Assembly: GCF_000718165.1 (NCBI RefSeq)
Contig: NZ_JOEY01000042.1
Span: forward strand, 1 to 64,000
Source of the DNA: Streptomyces fulvoviolaceus
GTDB lineage: Bacteria; Actinomycetota; Actinomycetes; Streptomycetales; Streptomycetaceae
Length of the DNA stretch: 64,000 bases
Direction: 5' to 3'
Shown: in pieces, positions 51,701 to 60,520 of the stretch
Position numbering within the stretch: position 1 is the stretch's first letter
Layout: the number at the start of each line of letters is the position of its first letter
Notes under the pieces: generated by a model
Seen by the model: only the letters and a program-made list of their open reading frames with translations
Database searches by the model: none
Told to the model about the DNA's origin: nothing
Position numbers and translations under genes: made by a program

Positions 51701-53391
51701 CCGACGACGTACCGGCGGACGACGCGGACGCGTCCAAGGCGTCCCTGCCTGCCCTGCGCGAGGCCTACCGGGCCGCGTCCCAGCTGTACGAGAAGGTCGG
51801 CGTCGGCGCCGACCTGCGCGCCGAGCAGGCCCGTGCGGAGAGCGACGAGAGCGCGGCGCGCGCCGAGCTGGACCGGCTCAGCAACAAGGTCCGCACACGC
51901 GCGGAGCAGCTGCTCCAGTCGCCCGACGGCTCCGACGGGCCCTCCCGACAGGCCGCCGTCGCCCGCGCCGACGAGCTGGTGCAGCTCCTGGAGACCCGGA
52001 TGTCGACCGCGAGCGAGCAGCTCGGCCGGCTGCGCGGCGAGGCCGAGCGGCACGCGCCCGAGGACGGCGAGGCGCACACCGAGCTGTCGGAGGAACTCCA
52101 GCCGCGCGACGCCGAGCACGCCCAGGCGCTGCTGCGCACGGCGACCGCCGAACTCGCCTCCCGTACCGAGGCGTTGAACCAGGCGCGGGAGGCGCACGCC
52201 GAGCTCCTCGACACCCACCGTGCCGCTGAGGACGCGGCCGGCGGATTCGACGAGATCGCCGCGATGCTCCGCGACCTGATGCGTGAGCACGCCTCGGAGG
52301 AGGAGCAGGAGGAGCCGGAGCCGTACCCGGGCAGCCCGGAGGAGGCCCGGCAGTCCGCCGCCGAGGCGCGCCGGTCGCTGCGCGGCTGCGCCGCCGACCT
52401 GTCCGCCGCCGAGTCCGCCGTACGCGAGGCGAGCGACGTGCTCGTCCGGCACGCCAACTCCACGCGCTACGAACAGGTTCGGACCCCGGCGCGGCAGCAG
52501 ATCCGTGAGCTGCCCGCCTCGGCGCTGCCCGAGCACGCGCAGAAGTGGGCCGACGCGTTCGCGCCCCGACTCCGGGTCCTCACCGACGAGTTGGCGCAGC
52601 TGGAGCGGAACCGGGACTCGATCGTGGACCGGCTGCGGGGGCTCGTAGAGTCGGCCCTCGCCACGCTCAGGTCCGCCCAGCGGCTGTCCCGGCTGCCGGA
52701 AGGCCTCGGTGAGTGGTCCGGGCAGGAGTTCCTGCGCATCCGCTTCGAGGAGCCCGACCAGGCGACTTTGACCGAGCGGCTGGGCGAGGTCATCGACGAG
52801 GCGACCCGGGCGGCCGTGAAGAAGAACTCCGACATGCGGCGGGACGGCATGTCGCTGCTGCTGCGGGGTGTGGGCGCGGCCCTTGAGCCCAAGGGGGTCG
52901 CCGTCGAGATCCTCAAGCCGGATGCCGTGCTGAGGGCCGAGCGCGTGCCCGTCGGGCAGATGGGCGACGTGTTCTCCGGTGGGCAGTTGCTCACGGCGGC
53001 CATCGCGCTGTACTGCACAATGGCGGCGCTCCGCAGCAATGACCGGGGACGGGACAAGCACCGGCATGCCGGCACGCTGTTCCTCGACAACCCGATCGGG
53101 CGGGCCAACGCGACCTATCTGCTGGAACTCCAGCGCGCGGTGTCGGATGCCCTGGGCGTCCAACTCCTCTACACCACCGGCCTGTTCGACACGACCGCGC
53201 TCGCCGAGTTCCCGCTCGTCATCCGGCTGCGGAACGACGCGGACCTGCGGGCCGGGTTGAAGTACATCAGCGTGGAGGAACACCTCCGGCCGGGACTGCC
53301 GCAGCAGGCCCCGGCCGGAGAAGGTGAAGCGGTACACAGCGAGATCACGGCGACGCGGATGTTCAAACGGCCCGCGCCGACCGCCGGTTGA
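48766..53391 (+). CDS. SMC/MukB-like coiled-coil ATPase, SMC-like operon gene 3
   Basis: A 1541-residue SMC-type protein. The N-terminal head has Walker A at FLENGGGKSVLL (62-73). Coiled coil runs about 300-640 and 800-1330, split by a globular hinge-like part (about 670-790; FLGEHGIPALPGWRYLAQAV). The C-terminal head has the signature FSGGQLLTAA (1403-) and Walker B LFLDNP (1438-1443). The P-loop lacks its first glycine (L63), and the catalytic glutamate after the Walker B aspartate (D1441) is asparagine (N1442). MukB, MksB, JetC and the TIGR02680 family share this layout. It should form a DNA-encircling dimer with the two preceding proteins. The stop abuts the stop of the convergent GMC gene. 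Confidence 0.85.
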   Translation: MYELSRVRLYSIGPAGARYADTVLDLRGVGAEVPDPAPTQAEFFEEEPVGPPRRPAPAGVLFLENGGGKSVLLKLIFSVMLPGHRNTLGGASSGVLRKFLLADDCGHVALEWQHVLTGECIVVGKASEWRGRQVSNDPRKFAEAWYSFRPGPGLSLDNLPVAESTAVRPSVEGQSGAQGRRRTMKGFRDALTEAGKAYPHLEVHWEEIHDRWIEHLGDLGLDPELFRYQREMNADEGEAAGLFAVKKDSDFTDLLLRAVTDTRDTDGLADLVSGFGNKLGRRAELIAERDFTAGSVDLLGRIVEAAEARSRARDIHAGAERRTRSLARRLSARGAQERVRAADLAQRVTAAAYAATHSEAGRERSALIAAELAYRHASLALAATEKSAAAQKRELADARTLHSAWQAAEAVLRHRAAADRVARVAVAIQEAERDAAPALAARAKAAVDLVRALHAAAEGAETLANEGEERSAALQEIGESAHRDSTAAATEAQRARSEVGHLRQRLSEVEQETAEAVRAGWLDDSAPDADPARAALAASDAEKTAVAAWDTTREASRRATEHAREAGGAESRAELTAARAADAATAAERSYGAERRLAEALAAEPRLAELLSLSGGDARSVVPQPRHDTDAGDQGALTPEDLDRFADELRELLDDTVSSAERQLFELRTAAADDSRILGALGDGGLLPPGPDVLATVEFLGEHGIPALPGWRYLAQAVDPADHARVLAARPELVDGVIITDPATHARAREALSEAALLPRSAVAVGTAAALLAPTPAPDSDNGDVFLVPPNPAMHDEHAADEERQALRARATERDEEIRSLAARLGKDRELAARLSSWRTGCPAGRLVELAQAAQDTRVFAEESEAELAEARTVRAEADEAAAEAAQARDERQEAAQKARRAADALAGLAYRLRERAGWQVKLRELADEATESEARAQTCLERARAADEDRRAAQRGADDARRTARALRAERAEIAGAPDDVPADDADASKASLPALREAYRAASQLYEKVGVGADLRAEQARAESDESAARAELDRLSNKVRTRAEQLLQSPDGSDGPSRQAAVARADELVQLLETRMSTASEQLGRLRGEAERHAPEDGEAHTELSEELQPRDAEHAQALLRTATAELASRTEALNQAREAHAELLDTHRAAEDAAGGFDEIAAMLRDLMREHASEEEQEEPEPYPGSPEEARQSAAEARRSLRGCAADLSAAESAVREASDVLVRHANSTRYEQVRTPARQQIRELPASALPEHAQKWADAFAPRLRVLTDELAQLERNRDSIVDRLRGLVESALATLRSAQRLSRLPEGLGEWSGQEFLRIRFEEPDQATLTERLGEVIDEATRAAVKKNSDMRRDGMSLLLRGVGAALEPKGVAVEILKPDAVLRAERVPVGQMGDVFSGGQLLTAAIALYCTMAALRSNDRGRDKHRHAGTLFLDNPIGRANATYLLELQRAVSDALGVQLLYTTGLFDTTALAEFPLVIRLRNDADLRAGLKYISVEEHLRPGLPQQAPAGEGEAVHSEITATRMFKRPAPTAG

Positions 53392-54939
53392 TCAGGCGTC
53401 CTCCTTCAGGAGATCCGCGCACTTCTCGCCGATCATCATCGTCGTGATGCACGGATTGACGGTGACGAGATCCGGCATCACCGAACCGTCGGCCACCCGC
53501 AGACCCTCGACCCCCTTGACCCGCAGCCGCGCGTCGAGCGGGGCCGAGGTGTCGTCGTCCGCGCCCATCTTCACGGTGCAGGACGGGTGGTAGACGGTGT
53601 TGTGGGTCTTGTGGATGTAGTCGAGCAGCTCCTCGTCGGTCTGGACGTCCGGGCCGGGGGCCAACTCGGCTCCCGCCCAGCCGCTCAGCGCCGGCTGCGA
53701 GGCGATGCGGCGGGCCAGCTTCAGCCCGTACGTCATCACCCGCACGTCGTGCTCGTGGGTGAAGTACCGCGGATCCACCATCGGCTTGTCCCGGTAGTCC
53801 CGCGTCCGCAGCCGCACCGTCCCCCGTGACTTCGCGCGCGTCACGTTGGGGGTGAGGCAGAACGCGTTCTCCGACGTGGGGTAGCCCCACCGCGCGGTGT
53901 TCATGTCGAACGGCACCGAGCCGTAGTGGAACATCAGGTCGGGCCGGTCCAGGCCCTCCTCGGTGTCGTAGAAGATGCCCGCCTCCCACCACTGGCTGGA
54001 CGTGGTGGTCATGGGCTGCTTGGCCTCCCACATGATCACGCCCTCGGGGTGGTCCTGGAGGTTCTCGCCGACGCCCGCCGAGTCGACCACGACCTCGATA
54101 CCGACCTCGCGCAGATGCGCGGCCGGTCCGATGCCGGACAGCATCAGCAGCTTCGGGGTGTCGATCGCCCCGCAGGAGACGATCACCTCGCGTCGGGCCC
54201 GTACCGTCCGGGTGTGGATCAGGTCCGGGTCCAGGTACTCGGCGCCCACGCAGCGCCGACCGTCGAGCACGAGCTTCTTGGCGCGTACGCCCGTGCGCAC
54301 CTCCAGGTTCGGCCGCTTGCCCATGACCGGGTGGAGGTAGGCCACGGAGGACGACTGGCGGATGTTGTTCTCGTCGGAGTTGATCTGGAACCAGTTGGCG
54401 CCCCGGACCACCGTCGAGCCGGTGTTGAAGGGCGTCGTCGGGATCCCGGCCTGCGCGCACGCCTCCAACAGGGCCGTACCGCACGGGTCGTCGCTCTTCA
54501 GCGTGCGCAGCTTCACCGGGCCGGTGCGGCCGTGGTGGTCGCCGGGAGCGTCGTTGTTCTCCAGCCGCTGGTAGAGCGGGAAGAGATCGGCGGCGCTCCA
54601 GCCCGTACAGCCGCCGGCGGCCCAGGCGTCGAGGTCCTCCGCCGGGGCCCAGAAGGCGATACAGGAGTTGTGCGAGGAACAGCCGCCCAGCACCTTCGCC
54701 CGGGCGTGCCGCATGAAGCTGTTGCCGCTGGCCTGCGGCTCGACCGGGTAGTCCCAGTCGTAGCCGGACTCCAGCAGGCCCATCCAGCGTTCGAGTTTGA
54801 GGATGTCGTCGTCGCCGACGTCGCTGGGCCCCGCCTCCAGGACGCACACGGTGACCGAGGGGTCCTCGGACAGCCGGGCCGCCACCGCGTTGCCCGCGGT
54901 GCCGCCGCCGACCACGACGTAGTCGAACTCATCGGTGTT
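53392..54939 (-). CDS. betA: GMC oxidoreductase, choline oxidase/dehydrogenase type
   Basis: A 515-residue FAD enzyme oxidising choline to betaine aldehyde (and, if an oxidase, on to betaine). FAD motif VVVGGGTAGNAVAARLSEDP at the N-terminus, the GMC signatures VLGGCSSHNSCIAFWAP and SCGAIDTPKLLMLSGIGP, and the catalytic histidine in YHPSCTVKMG. The SSHN/FWAP segment and the overall length are closer to choline oxidase than to E. coli BetA. ATG 54939 with AAGGAGGT upstream. It lies at the 3' end of the choline cluster, 53 nt after the permease. Confidence 0.88.
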   Translation of the reverse strand, partial: NTDEFDYVVVGGGTAGNAVAARLSEDPSVTVCVLEAGPSDVGDDDILKLERWMGLLESGYDWDYPVEPQASGNSFMRHARAKVLGGCSSHNSCIAFWAPAEDLDAWAAGGCTGWSAADLFPLYQRLENNDAPGDHHGRTGPVKLRTLKSDDPCGTALLEACAQAGIPTTPFNTGSTVVRGANWFQINSDENNIRQSSSVAYLHPVMGKRPNLEVRTGVRAKKLVLDGRRCVGAEYLDPDLIHTRTVRARREVIVSCGAIDTPKLLMLSGIGPAAHLREVGIEVVVDSAGVGENLQDHPEGVIMWEAKQPMTTTSSQWWEAGIFYDTEEGLDRPDLMFHYGSVPFDMNTARWGYPTSENAFCLTPNVTRAKSRGTVRLRTRDYRDKPMVDPRYFTHEHDVRVMTYGLKLARRIASQPALSGWAGAELAPGPDVQTDEELLDYIHKTHNTVYHPSCTVKMGADDDTSAPLDARLRVKGVEGLRVADGSVMPDLVTVNPCITTMMIGEKCADLLKEDA

Positions 54940-54992
54940 CATGAGTGTTGACCTCCTTGTAGCCGCATACACAGCCGCATCGCAGCCTGAAC

Positions 54993-56555
54993 TCAGTCGG
55001 CCGCCGGGGTGGCGAAGGGAGCGGCCGGCGCCGTCTCCTCGAGCTTGTGCTCGGCGAGCACACCGGTCCGGTGCCGCTGGATGAACCAGTAGTAGGCGAA
55101 GCCGCCGCCCATGATCACTCCGACGAACAGGACCGCGCCCCACTGGAGGTACCAGTGGAAGGGGGCGGTCGCGTTGTAGACGGAGGCACGCGGCCAGAGC
55201 AGGTTGATCGTCATGCCCGCGCCCCACAGCACGGCCACGATGTTGACGAGCAGGCCCCAACGGCCCAGCGAGAACTTGCCGTCGCCGGCCGGCTGCCACT
55301 TGCCGCGCAGCCGCGCCACCAGCATGGGCCCGGTGACGCCCAGGTAGGCGAGGTAGATCATGATGATGCCGATGCTGGTGACGACCGTGAAGATCTGCGG
55401 CTGGCGGATGTTGACCACCAGGATCGCCAGCGCCAGGATGCCGATGATCACGGCCGGCAGCACCGGGGTCTGGAAACGCGGGCTGACCTTGGCCATCAGC
55501 GAGGACGCGGGCAGGTTGTTGTCCCGGGACATCGCGAACGCCAGCCGGATCGCCGCCGTGTGCACGGCGAGCGCGCAGACGGTGACCGCGATCAGCACGC
55601 ACCACAGCATCGCCTTGCCGGCCGTGGAGCCGAGCACGTCGAGGACGATGTACTGGAGACCGTCCGTGGACAACTCCCCGCTCTTCAGGCTGGAGACGCT
55701 CATCAGCGCGAGCAGCAGGATCAGTCCGCCCAGGACGAAAGAGGCGACGATCGCCCGGATGATCGCGCGGGGCGCGTTCCGGGACGGGTCCACGGACTCC
55801 TCACCCAGCGAGGCGGCCGTGTCGAAGCCGTACATGACGTACGCCGAGGCCAGCGAGGCCACCAGGAACGCGCCCAGGTAGCCGGCGCCGTACCCCGCCC
55901 CGGTGCCGTTGGTCTCCGTGACGACCTGCGGGCCGCGCGTTATGTGCACGGCGAACAGGACGATCAGTACGACGGTGGCGATCAGCTCGATGAACACGCC
56001 CGCCGAGTTGATCGTGGCCATCAGCTTGACGCCGAAGGCGTTCACGAGGGTCGTGAACAGGATCAACACCGCGGCCAGGATGACCGCGTTGGTCGCCACG
56101 TCGTACTTGCCGGTGCCGTCGCCGACGATCTGGAACACGTCGGAGATCTGCGGCAGCGTCAGCTGGTAGGCGAGTGCCACGGCCGAGATCGACACGATCG
56201 ACGCGATCAGCATCGTCCAGCCGGCCAGCCAACCCAGATGCGGATTGCCTACCTTCTTCGACCAGTTGTAGACCGAGCCCGCGACGGGGTAGCGGGCCGC
56301 CAGCTCGGCGAAGCACAGGGCCACCATGAACTGGCCGACGAAGACCATCGGCCACGACCACCAGTACGCGGGGCCGCCGCTGCCGTAGCCGAAGTAGAAC
56401 AGCTGGAACGTACCGGTCAGGATCGAGATGTAGCTGATGCCGGCGGCGAAGGTGTGGAAGTTGCCGAGCGTGCGCTTGAGCTCGGGCTTGTAACCGAACT
56501 CGGCGAGTTCGGCGTCGTCGGTCTGTGGTCCTGTTGGTTGCTCGGTTGTCGTCAT
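54993..56555 (-). CDS. APC-family permease of the choline cluster
   Basis: A 520-residue amino-acid/polyamine/organocation permease with 12 segments and the family N-terminus GYKPELKRTLGNFHTFAAGI; the loop LGEESVDPSRNAPRAI follows segment 6 region. The substrate is likely choline, betaine or a methylated amine, by location between betB and the choline oxidase gene. The start is ATG 56555 with AGGAG upstream. A 145-bp gap separates it from betB, leaving room for a secondary promoter. Confidence 0.87.
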   Translation of the reverse strand: MTTTEQPTGPQTDDAELAEFGYKPELKRTLGNFHTFAAGISYISILTGTFQLFYFGYGSGGPAYWWSWPMVFVGQFMVALCFAELAARYPVAGSVYNWSKKVGNPHLGWLAGWTMLIASIVSISAVALAYQLTLPQISDVFQIVGDGTGKYDVATNAVILAAVLILFTTLVNAFGVKLMATINSAGVFIELIATVVLIVLFAVHITRGPQVVTETNGTGAGYGAGYLGAFLVASLASAYVMYGFDTAASLGEESVDPSRNAPRAIIRAIVASFVLGGLILLLALMSVSSLKSGELSTDGLQYIVLDVLGSTAGKAMLWCVLIAVTVCALAVHTAAIRLAFAMSRDNNLPASSLMAKVSPRFQTPVLPAVIIGILALAILVVNIRQPQIFTVVTSIGIIMIYLAYLGVTGPMLVARLRGKWQPAGDGKFSLGRWGLLVNIVAVLWGAGMTINLLWPRASVYNATAPFHWYLQWGAVLFVGVIMGGGFAYYWFIQRHRTGVLAEHKLEETAPAAPFATPAAD

Positions 56556-56700
56556 GAGCGGACTCCTGAGGGGCCGGAGGAGGGGAGGGGAGCGGCTCGT
56601 GCGGGGGCCGGGATCGGTGAGGGGGGTAGGTATACGTGGGGGTGATGTGCTGCTTGTTACGGGTGGGTTTAGGCCAACGCCCCATTGGATCAGGGAAGTT

Positions 56701-58167
56701 CTAGTCGAACCACCCCTGCGGCACCGGTGCGGTGTTGCGCCAGACGTGCTTCGCCTCGCGGTACTCGGCGAGCCCCGAGGGCCCGAGCTCGCGGCCGAAG
56801 CCCGACTGCTTGAAACCGCCCCACTCCGCCTGCGGCACATAGGGGTGGTAGTCGTTGATCCAGACCGTGCCGAGGCGCAGCCGTTTGACCATGCGCGCGG
56901 CCTTGGCCTCGTCGGTCGTCCACACGGCGCCGGCCAGGCCGTAGATGGTGTCGTTGGCGAGCCGCACCGCCTCGTCCTCGCTGGTGAAGCGCTCGACGGT
57001 CAACACCGGTCCGAAGGACTCCTCCTGGACCACCGACATCTGGGCGGAGCACTCGTCCAGCACGGTGGGCGGGTAGTAGAAGCCCTCGTCGAGGCCCGGT
57101 CCCGTGGGGCGGACGCCGCCGCAGCGCAGCACGGCTCCCTCCTCCAGCCCCTGGGCGACGTACGCCTCGACCTTGTCCCGGTGTGCCGCGGAGATCAATG
57201 CCCCGGTCTGCGCCTGCTCGTCGAACGGTCCGCCCAGCCGGATCAGCTGGGCCCGTCGTACGACCTCGTCCACGAACCGGTCGTGCAGTGAGTCCTCGAC
57301 CAGGAGCCGGGCCCCGGACGAGCAGACCTGCCCGGAGTGCAGGAACACCGCGGTCAGCGCCATGTCGACGGCCGTGTCGAAGTCGGCGTCGGCGAAGACG
57401 ATGTTCGGGTTCTTGCCGCCGAGTTCCAGTGCGACCTTCTTCACGGTCGCGGCCGCCGCCACCATCAGCCGGCGGCCGGTCTGCAGGCCGCCGGTGAAGG
57501 AGACGAGGTCCACGTCCGGGTGGTCGCCGAGCGGGGCGCCTGCCTCGGGTCCCGCGCCGAGGACGAGGTTGCCGACGCCCGCGGGCAGTCCGGCCTCGTC
57601 AAGGAGGCGCATCAAGTGGATCGCGGTGTGCGGGGTCAGCTCGCTCGGCTTGAGCACGAAGGTGTTGCCGGCCGCGAGGGCCGGGGCGACCTTCCAGGCC
57701 GTCTGCAGCAGCGGGTAGTTCCACGGCGTGATCAGCGCGCAGACGCCGACCGGCTCGTAGACCACCCGGCTGTCCACGTTCTCGGTGCCCGTGTCGATGA
57801 CCCGGCCGGTCTCGCTCGCCGCCAGCCGCCCGAAGTAGCGGAAGCAGTTCGCGATGTCGTCGATGTCGTACTCGCTCTCCACGAGCCGCTTCCCCGTGTC
57901 CAGGGACTCGGCCCGCGCGAGCGTGTCCTTGTCCCTGATGAGCAGGTCGGCGACGCGGAGCAGCAGGTCACCGCGGTCGTTCGGCGAGGTTCTTGGCCAG
58001 GGCCCCTCGTCGAAGGCACGGCGGGCGGCGGCGATCGCCTCCACCGTGTCCTTGCCGCCCGCCTCGTCCACGACCCCCACCAGGGAGCCGTCGGCGGGAC
58101 AGCGGATCTCGCGCGTGCGCTCGTCGACCGCGCCCCGCCATGCGCCGTCAATGAACAGGTCCGGCAT
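56701..58167 (-). CDS. betB: Betaine aldehyde dehydrogenase
   Basis: A 488-residue NAD(P)+-dependent aldehyde dehydrogenase converting betaine aldehyde to glycine betaine. The cofactor site is ITPWNYPLLQTAWKVAPALAAGN, the catalytic glutamate is in VALELGGKNPNIV, and the catalytic cysteine in HSGQVCSSGARLL; C-terminal EWGGFKQSGFGRELG is typical of BADH. The ATG at 58167 with GGGAGG upstream overlaps the end of the Rieske gene by 20 bp. Confidence 0.92.
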   Translation of the reverse strand: MPDLFIDGAWRGAVDERTREIRCPADGSLVGVVDEAGGKDTVEAIAAARRAFDEGPWPRTSPNDRGDLLLRVADLLIRDKDTLARAESLDTGKRLVESEYDIDDIANCFRYFGRLAASETGRVIDTGTENVDSRVVYEPVGVCALITPWNYPLLQTAWKVAPALAAGNTFVLKPSELTPHTAIHLMRLLDEAGLPAGVGNLVLGAGPEAGAPLGDHPDVDLVSFTGGLQTGRRLMVAAAATVKKVALELGGKNPNIVFADADFDTAVDMALTAVFLHSGQVCSSGARLLVEDSLHDRFVDEVVRRAQLIRLGGPFDEQAQTGALISAAHRDKVEAYVAQGLEEGAVLRCGGVRPTGPGLDEGFYYPPTVLDECSAQMSVVQEESFGPVLTVERFTSEDEAVRLANDTIYGLAGAVWTTDEAKAARMVKRLRLGTVWINDYHPYVPQAEWGGFKQSGFGRELGPSGLAEYREAKHVWRNTAPVPQGWFD

Positions 58168-59323
58168 GACTGCCTCCCAGCTTCTCCAAGAGCCACTCGT
58201 GGAAGATCCCGATGTGGTGCTCGTTGGGGACCAGCACACCACCCTTCCGGTACGCTCGCGACGCCATCGCCGGTTGCGTTCGTTCACAGGCTTCAAAATC
58301 CTGTTCGTTCACCCTGTGGAAGAGTTCCACCGACTTCGAGACGTCCGCCCCGGACTCGACGACCTCCGGTGCGTACAGCCAGTCGCACTCGACGATCGTG
58401 CGGTCCTCGGCCATCGGGAACATGCGGTGCATGATCACGTGGTCCGGTACGAGGTTGATGAAGACCGTCGGTTTCACCGTGATGGCGTAGTAGCGGCGGT
58501 CCTGGTCGTCCGAGACGGACGGCAGCTTCGCGAAGCCCTCGCTGCCGTCGACCGTGAACCCCTTGATCTCCTCGCCGAACTCGGCGCCGTGGCCGACGTA
58601 GTACTGGGCGGCGTAGCCGTCGGCGAACTCGGGGAGGACGTCGGTGAGCTCGGGGTGGATCGTCGCGCAGTGGTAGCACTCCATGAAGTTCTCGACGATC
58701 AGCTTCCAGTTCGCCTTGACGTCGTAGACGATCCGCTTGCCGAGCGCGAGGTTCTCGGTGCCGTACTGCTCGATCGCGGCCGGGTCGCCGAGCCGCTCCA
58801 CGGCCGCGTACATGACGGCGTCCTCGAAGGAGGGCGGCTCGTCGGCCAGGCACACCCAGGCGTAGCCGAGCCACTCGCGCAGATGGACCTTGATCAGCCC
58901 GTACTCGACCCGGTCGACATCGGGCATCTTGATCAGGTTGGGCGCGGCGACCAGCTTGCCGTCGAGGTCGTACGTCCATGCGTGGTACGGGCACTGGAGG
59001 CTGCGCTTGACCTCGCCGGACTCCTCCATGCACAGCCGGGCCCCGCGGTGGCGGCAGATGTTGAGGAAGGCTCGCAGCTCGCCCTTGCGGGTGCGGTTGA
59101 TGATGACGTTCTCGCGGCCGATCTGCACGGTCCGGAAGGCGCCGGGCTTGTCCAGGTCGGCGCTGCGGACGGCACAGAACCACATCGACTCAAACAGGTG
59201 TTCCGACTCCTGGCGGAAGATCTCCGGGTCGGTGTAGTAGTTCCCCGGCAGTGTGGCGATCAGACTGGGGGAGATCTGGTGGGCCGTGGAGAGAGGGCTC
59301 TCGGGGGCGGGGGTCGTCGTCAC
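58148..59323 (-). CDS. Rieske non-heme iron oxygenase, glycine betaine demethylase type
   Basis: A 391-residue alpha-subunit-type oxygenase. The Rieske [2Fe-2S] ligands are CRH and CPYH (in NICRHRGARLC and LQCPYHAWTY), and the mononuclear iron site is in NFMECYHCATIHPEL. It resembles GbcA, which removes a methyl group from glycine betaine to give dimethylglycine and formaldehyde. The reductase partner (GbcB) is not in the window. GTG 59323 with GAGGAG upstream. It overlaps the betB start and follows the sarcosine oxidase gene by 11 nt, so it is in the operon. Confidence 0.9.
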   Translation of the reverse strand: MTTTPAPESPLSTAHQISPSLIATLPGNYYTDPEIFRQESEHLFESMWFCAVRSADLDKPGAFRTVQIGRENVIINRTRKGELRAFLNICRHRGARLCMEESGEVKRSLQCPYHAWTYDLDGKLVAAPNLIKMPDVDRVEYGLIKVHLREWLGYAWVCLADEPPSFEDAVMYAAVERLGDPAAIEQYGTENLALGKRIVYDVKANWKLIVENFMECYHCATIHPELTDVLPEFADGYAAQYYVGHGAEFGEEIKGFTVDGSEGFAKLPSVSDDQDRRYYAITVKPTVFINLVPDHVIMHRMFPMAEDRTIVECDWLYAPEVVESGADVSKSVELFHRVNEQDFEACERTQPAMASRAYRKGGVLVPNEHHIGIFHEWLLEKLGGSHAGPVH

Positions 59324-59334
59324 GTGCGTGCTCC

Positions 59335-60489
59335 TCAGGCGGGCGCGGCGGCGAGGCGGGCGGGGTCGAAGAGGCCGATCGGGTGCTCGGTGGAGCCGGT
59401 CAGGGCCAGGTCGGCGAGGATCTCGCCGACCACGGGCACGAACTTGAAGCCGTGTCCGGAGAAGCCGCAGGCCACCGTCACCGACTCCGGATGCGCGGGG
59501 TGCCGGGCGATCACGAAGTGCTCGTCCGGGGTGTTGGAGTACATGCAGGTCGCGGCCTTGAGATAGGCGCCGGGCAGGCCCGGGACGCAGCCGGACATGT
59601 GGTCCGCCATGGCCTGGACCTCGTGGTCGTACACCGTCCGGTCGATGGTCTCCGGGGTGGTGACCTGGCCCTTGCGGAAGAAGGCGACCTTGGCGCCGAG
59701 GTCGGGGCCGTCGATGGACGGGAAGCCGTAGACCTGGACGCCTGCCGCGTTCTCCCAGATGTAGATGGGGTGGTTCTCCGGGAGGAAGGGCTCGACCCCC
59801 TGCTTCGGCTGGAACCAGTACATGACCTGGCGCTCGATGGTGAACGGCACCCCGAGATCGGTGAGCAGCTCCGGTGCCCAGGCGCCCGGGCAGATCACCA
59901 ACTGGCTTGCGGTGTAGGTGTTCTCGGCCGTGTGCACGCGGACGCCGTCCTTGTACGGCTCCCAGCGCGTCATCGGCTCCTCGAAGTGCAGGTCGGCGCC
60001 CTGGCGGGTGGCCAGCTGGATATGGGCGGCCACCGTGTTCTCGGGCTTCAGCAGCCCCGCCTTCTTCTCGTACAGCGCGACCTCGTCGTCCTTCGGCGTG
60101 AGCGTCGGGAAGCGGCGGCGGATCTCCTTCGCGTCGAGCATCTCGTGGGGCAGGTCCCACTCCAGGGCCGAGAGCAGTGAGCCGGAGACGGTCGGCGAGT
60201 CGGGCGGGCCGAGCATCACGCCGCCGCAGAGGGTGGCGATGTCGCGGCCGGTGGCCCGCTCCAGGTCGTCGTAGAGCTCGTAGGCGCGCAGCAGCAGCGG
60301 GACGTAGGCCGGGTTCTCGAAGTACGACTGCCGGGTGATCCGCGAACCGCCGTGGCTGGAGCCGCGGTTGTGCACCGGGCCGAACTTCTCCAGGCCGAGG
60401 ACGCGGGCGCCGCGGGCGGAGAGGTGGTGGGCGGCGGCGCTGCCCATGCCGCCGAGGCCGATGACGATCACGTCGTAAGTGGGGGACAT
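59335..60489 (-). CDS. Monomeric sarcosine oxidase / N-methyl amino acid oxidase
   Basis: A 384-residue flavoenzyme demethylating sarcosine to glycine, formaldehyde and H2O2. The dinucleotide motif is [21 protein letters not shown] and the covalent-FAD cysteine lies in [15 protein letters not shown], as in monomeric sarcosine oxidase and Sol[21 protein letters not shown] is the conserved C-terminal flavin contact. It follows the dimethylglycine dehydrogenase gene by 31 nt. Whether sarcosine or another N-methyl amino acid is preferred cannot be decided, but the operon favours sarcosine. Confidence 0.92.
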   Translation of the reverse strand: MSPTYDVIVIGLGGMGSAAAHHLSARGARVLGLEKFGPVHNRGSSHGGSRITRQSYFENPAYVPLLLRAYELYDDLERATGRDIATLCGGVMLGPPDSPTVSGSLLSALEWDLPHEMLDAKEIRRRFPTLTPKDDEVALYEKKAGLLKPENTVAAHIQLATRQGADLHFEEPMTRWEPYKDGVRVHTAENTYTASQLVICPGAWAPELLTDLGVPFTIERQVMYWFQPKQGVEPFLPENHPIYIWENAAGVQVYGFPSIDGPDLGAKVAFFRKGQVTTPETIDRTVYDHEVQAMADHMSGCVPGLPGAYLKAATCMYSNTPDEHFVIARHPAHPESVTVACGFSGHGFKFVPVVGEILADLALTGSTEHPIGLFDPARLAAAPA

Positions 60490-60520
60490 TTCACACCTCC
60501 TGAGGGTGCGTCAGCGCTGG

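Noticed and set aside
48751-53337. 1528-residue minus-strand frame opposite the SMC-like gene
   Set aside because: Gly/Leu/Val-rich composition typical of an antisense shadow. No motifs, while the plus strand encodes clear Walker and SGGQ motifs.
46202-54939. Complete four-gene Wadjet system
   Set aside because: No JetD-like (DUF3322/DUF2220) gene lies on either side. The downstream gene is a GMC oxidoreductase and the upstream one a GntR regulator.
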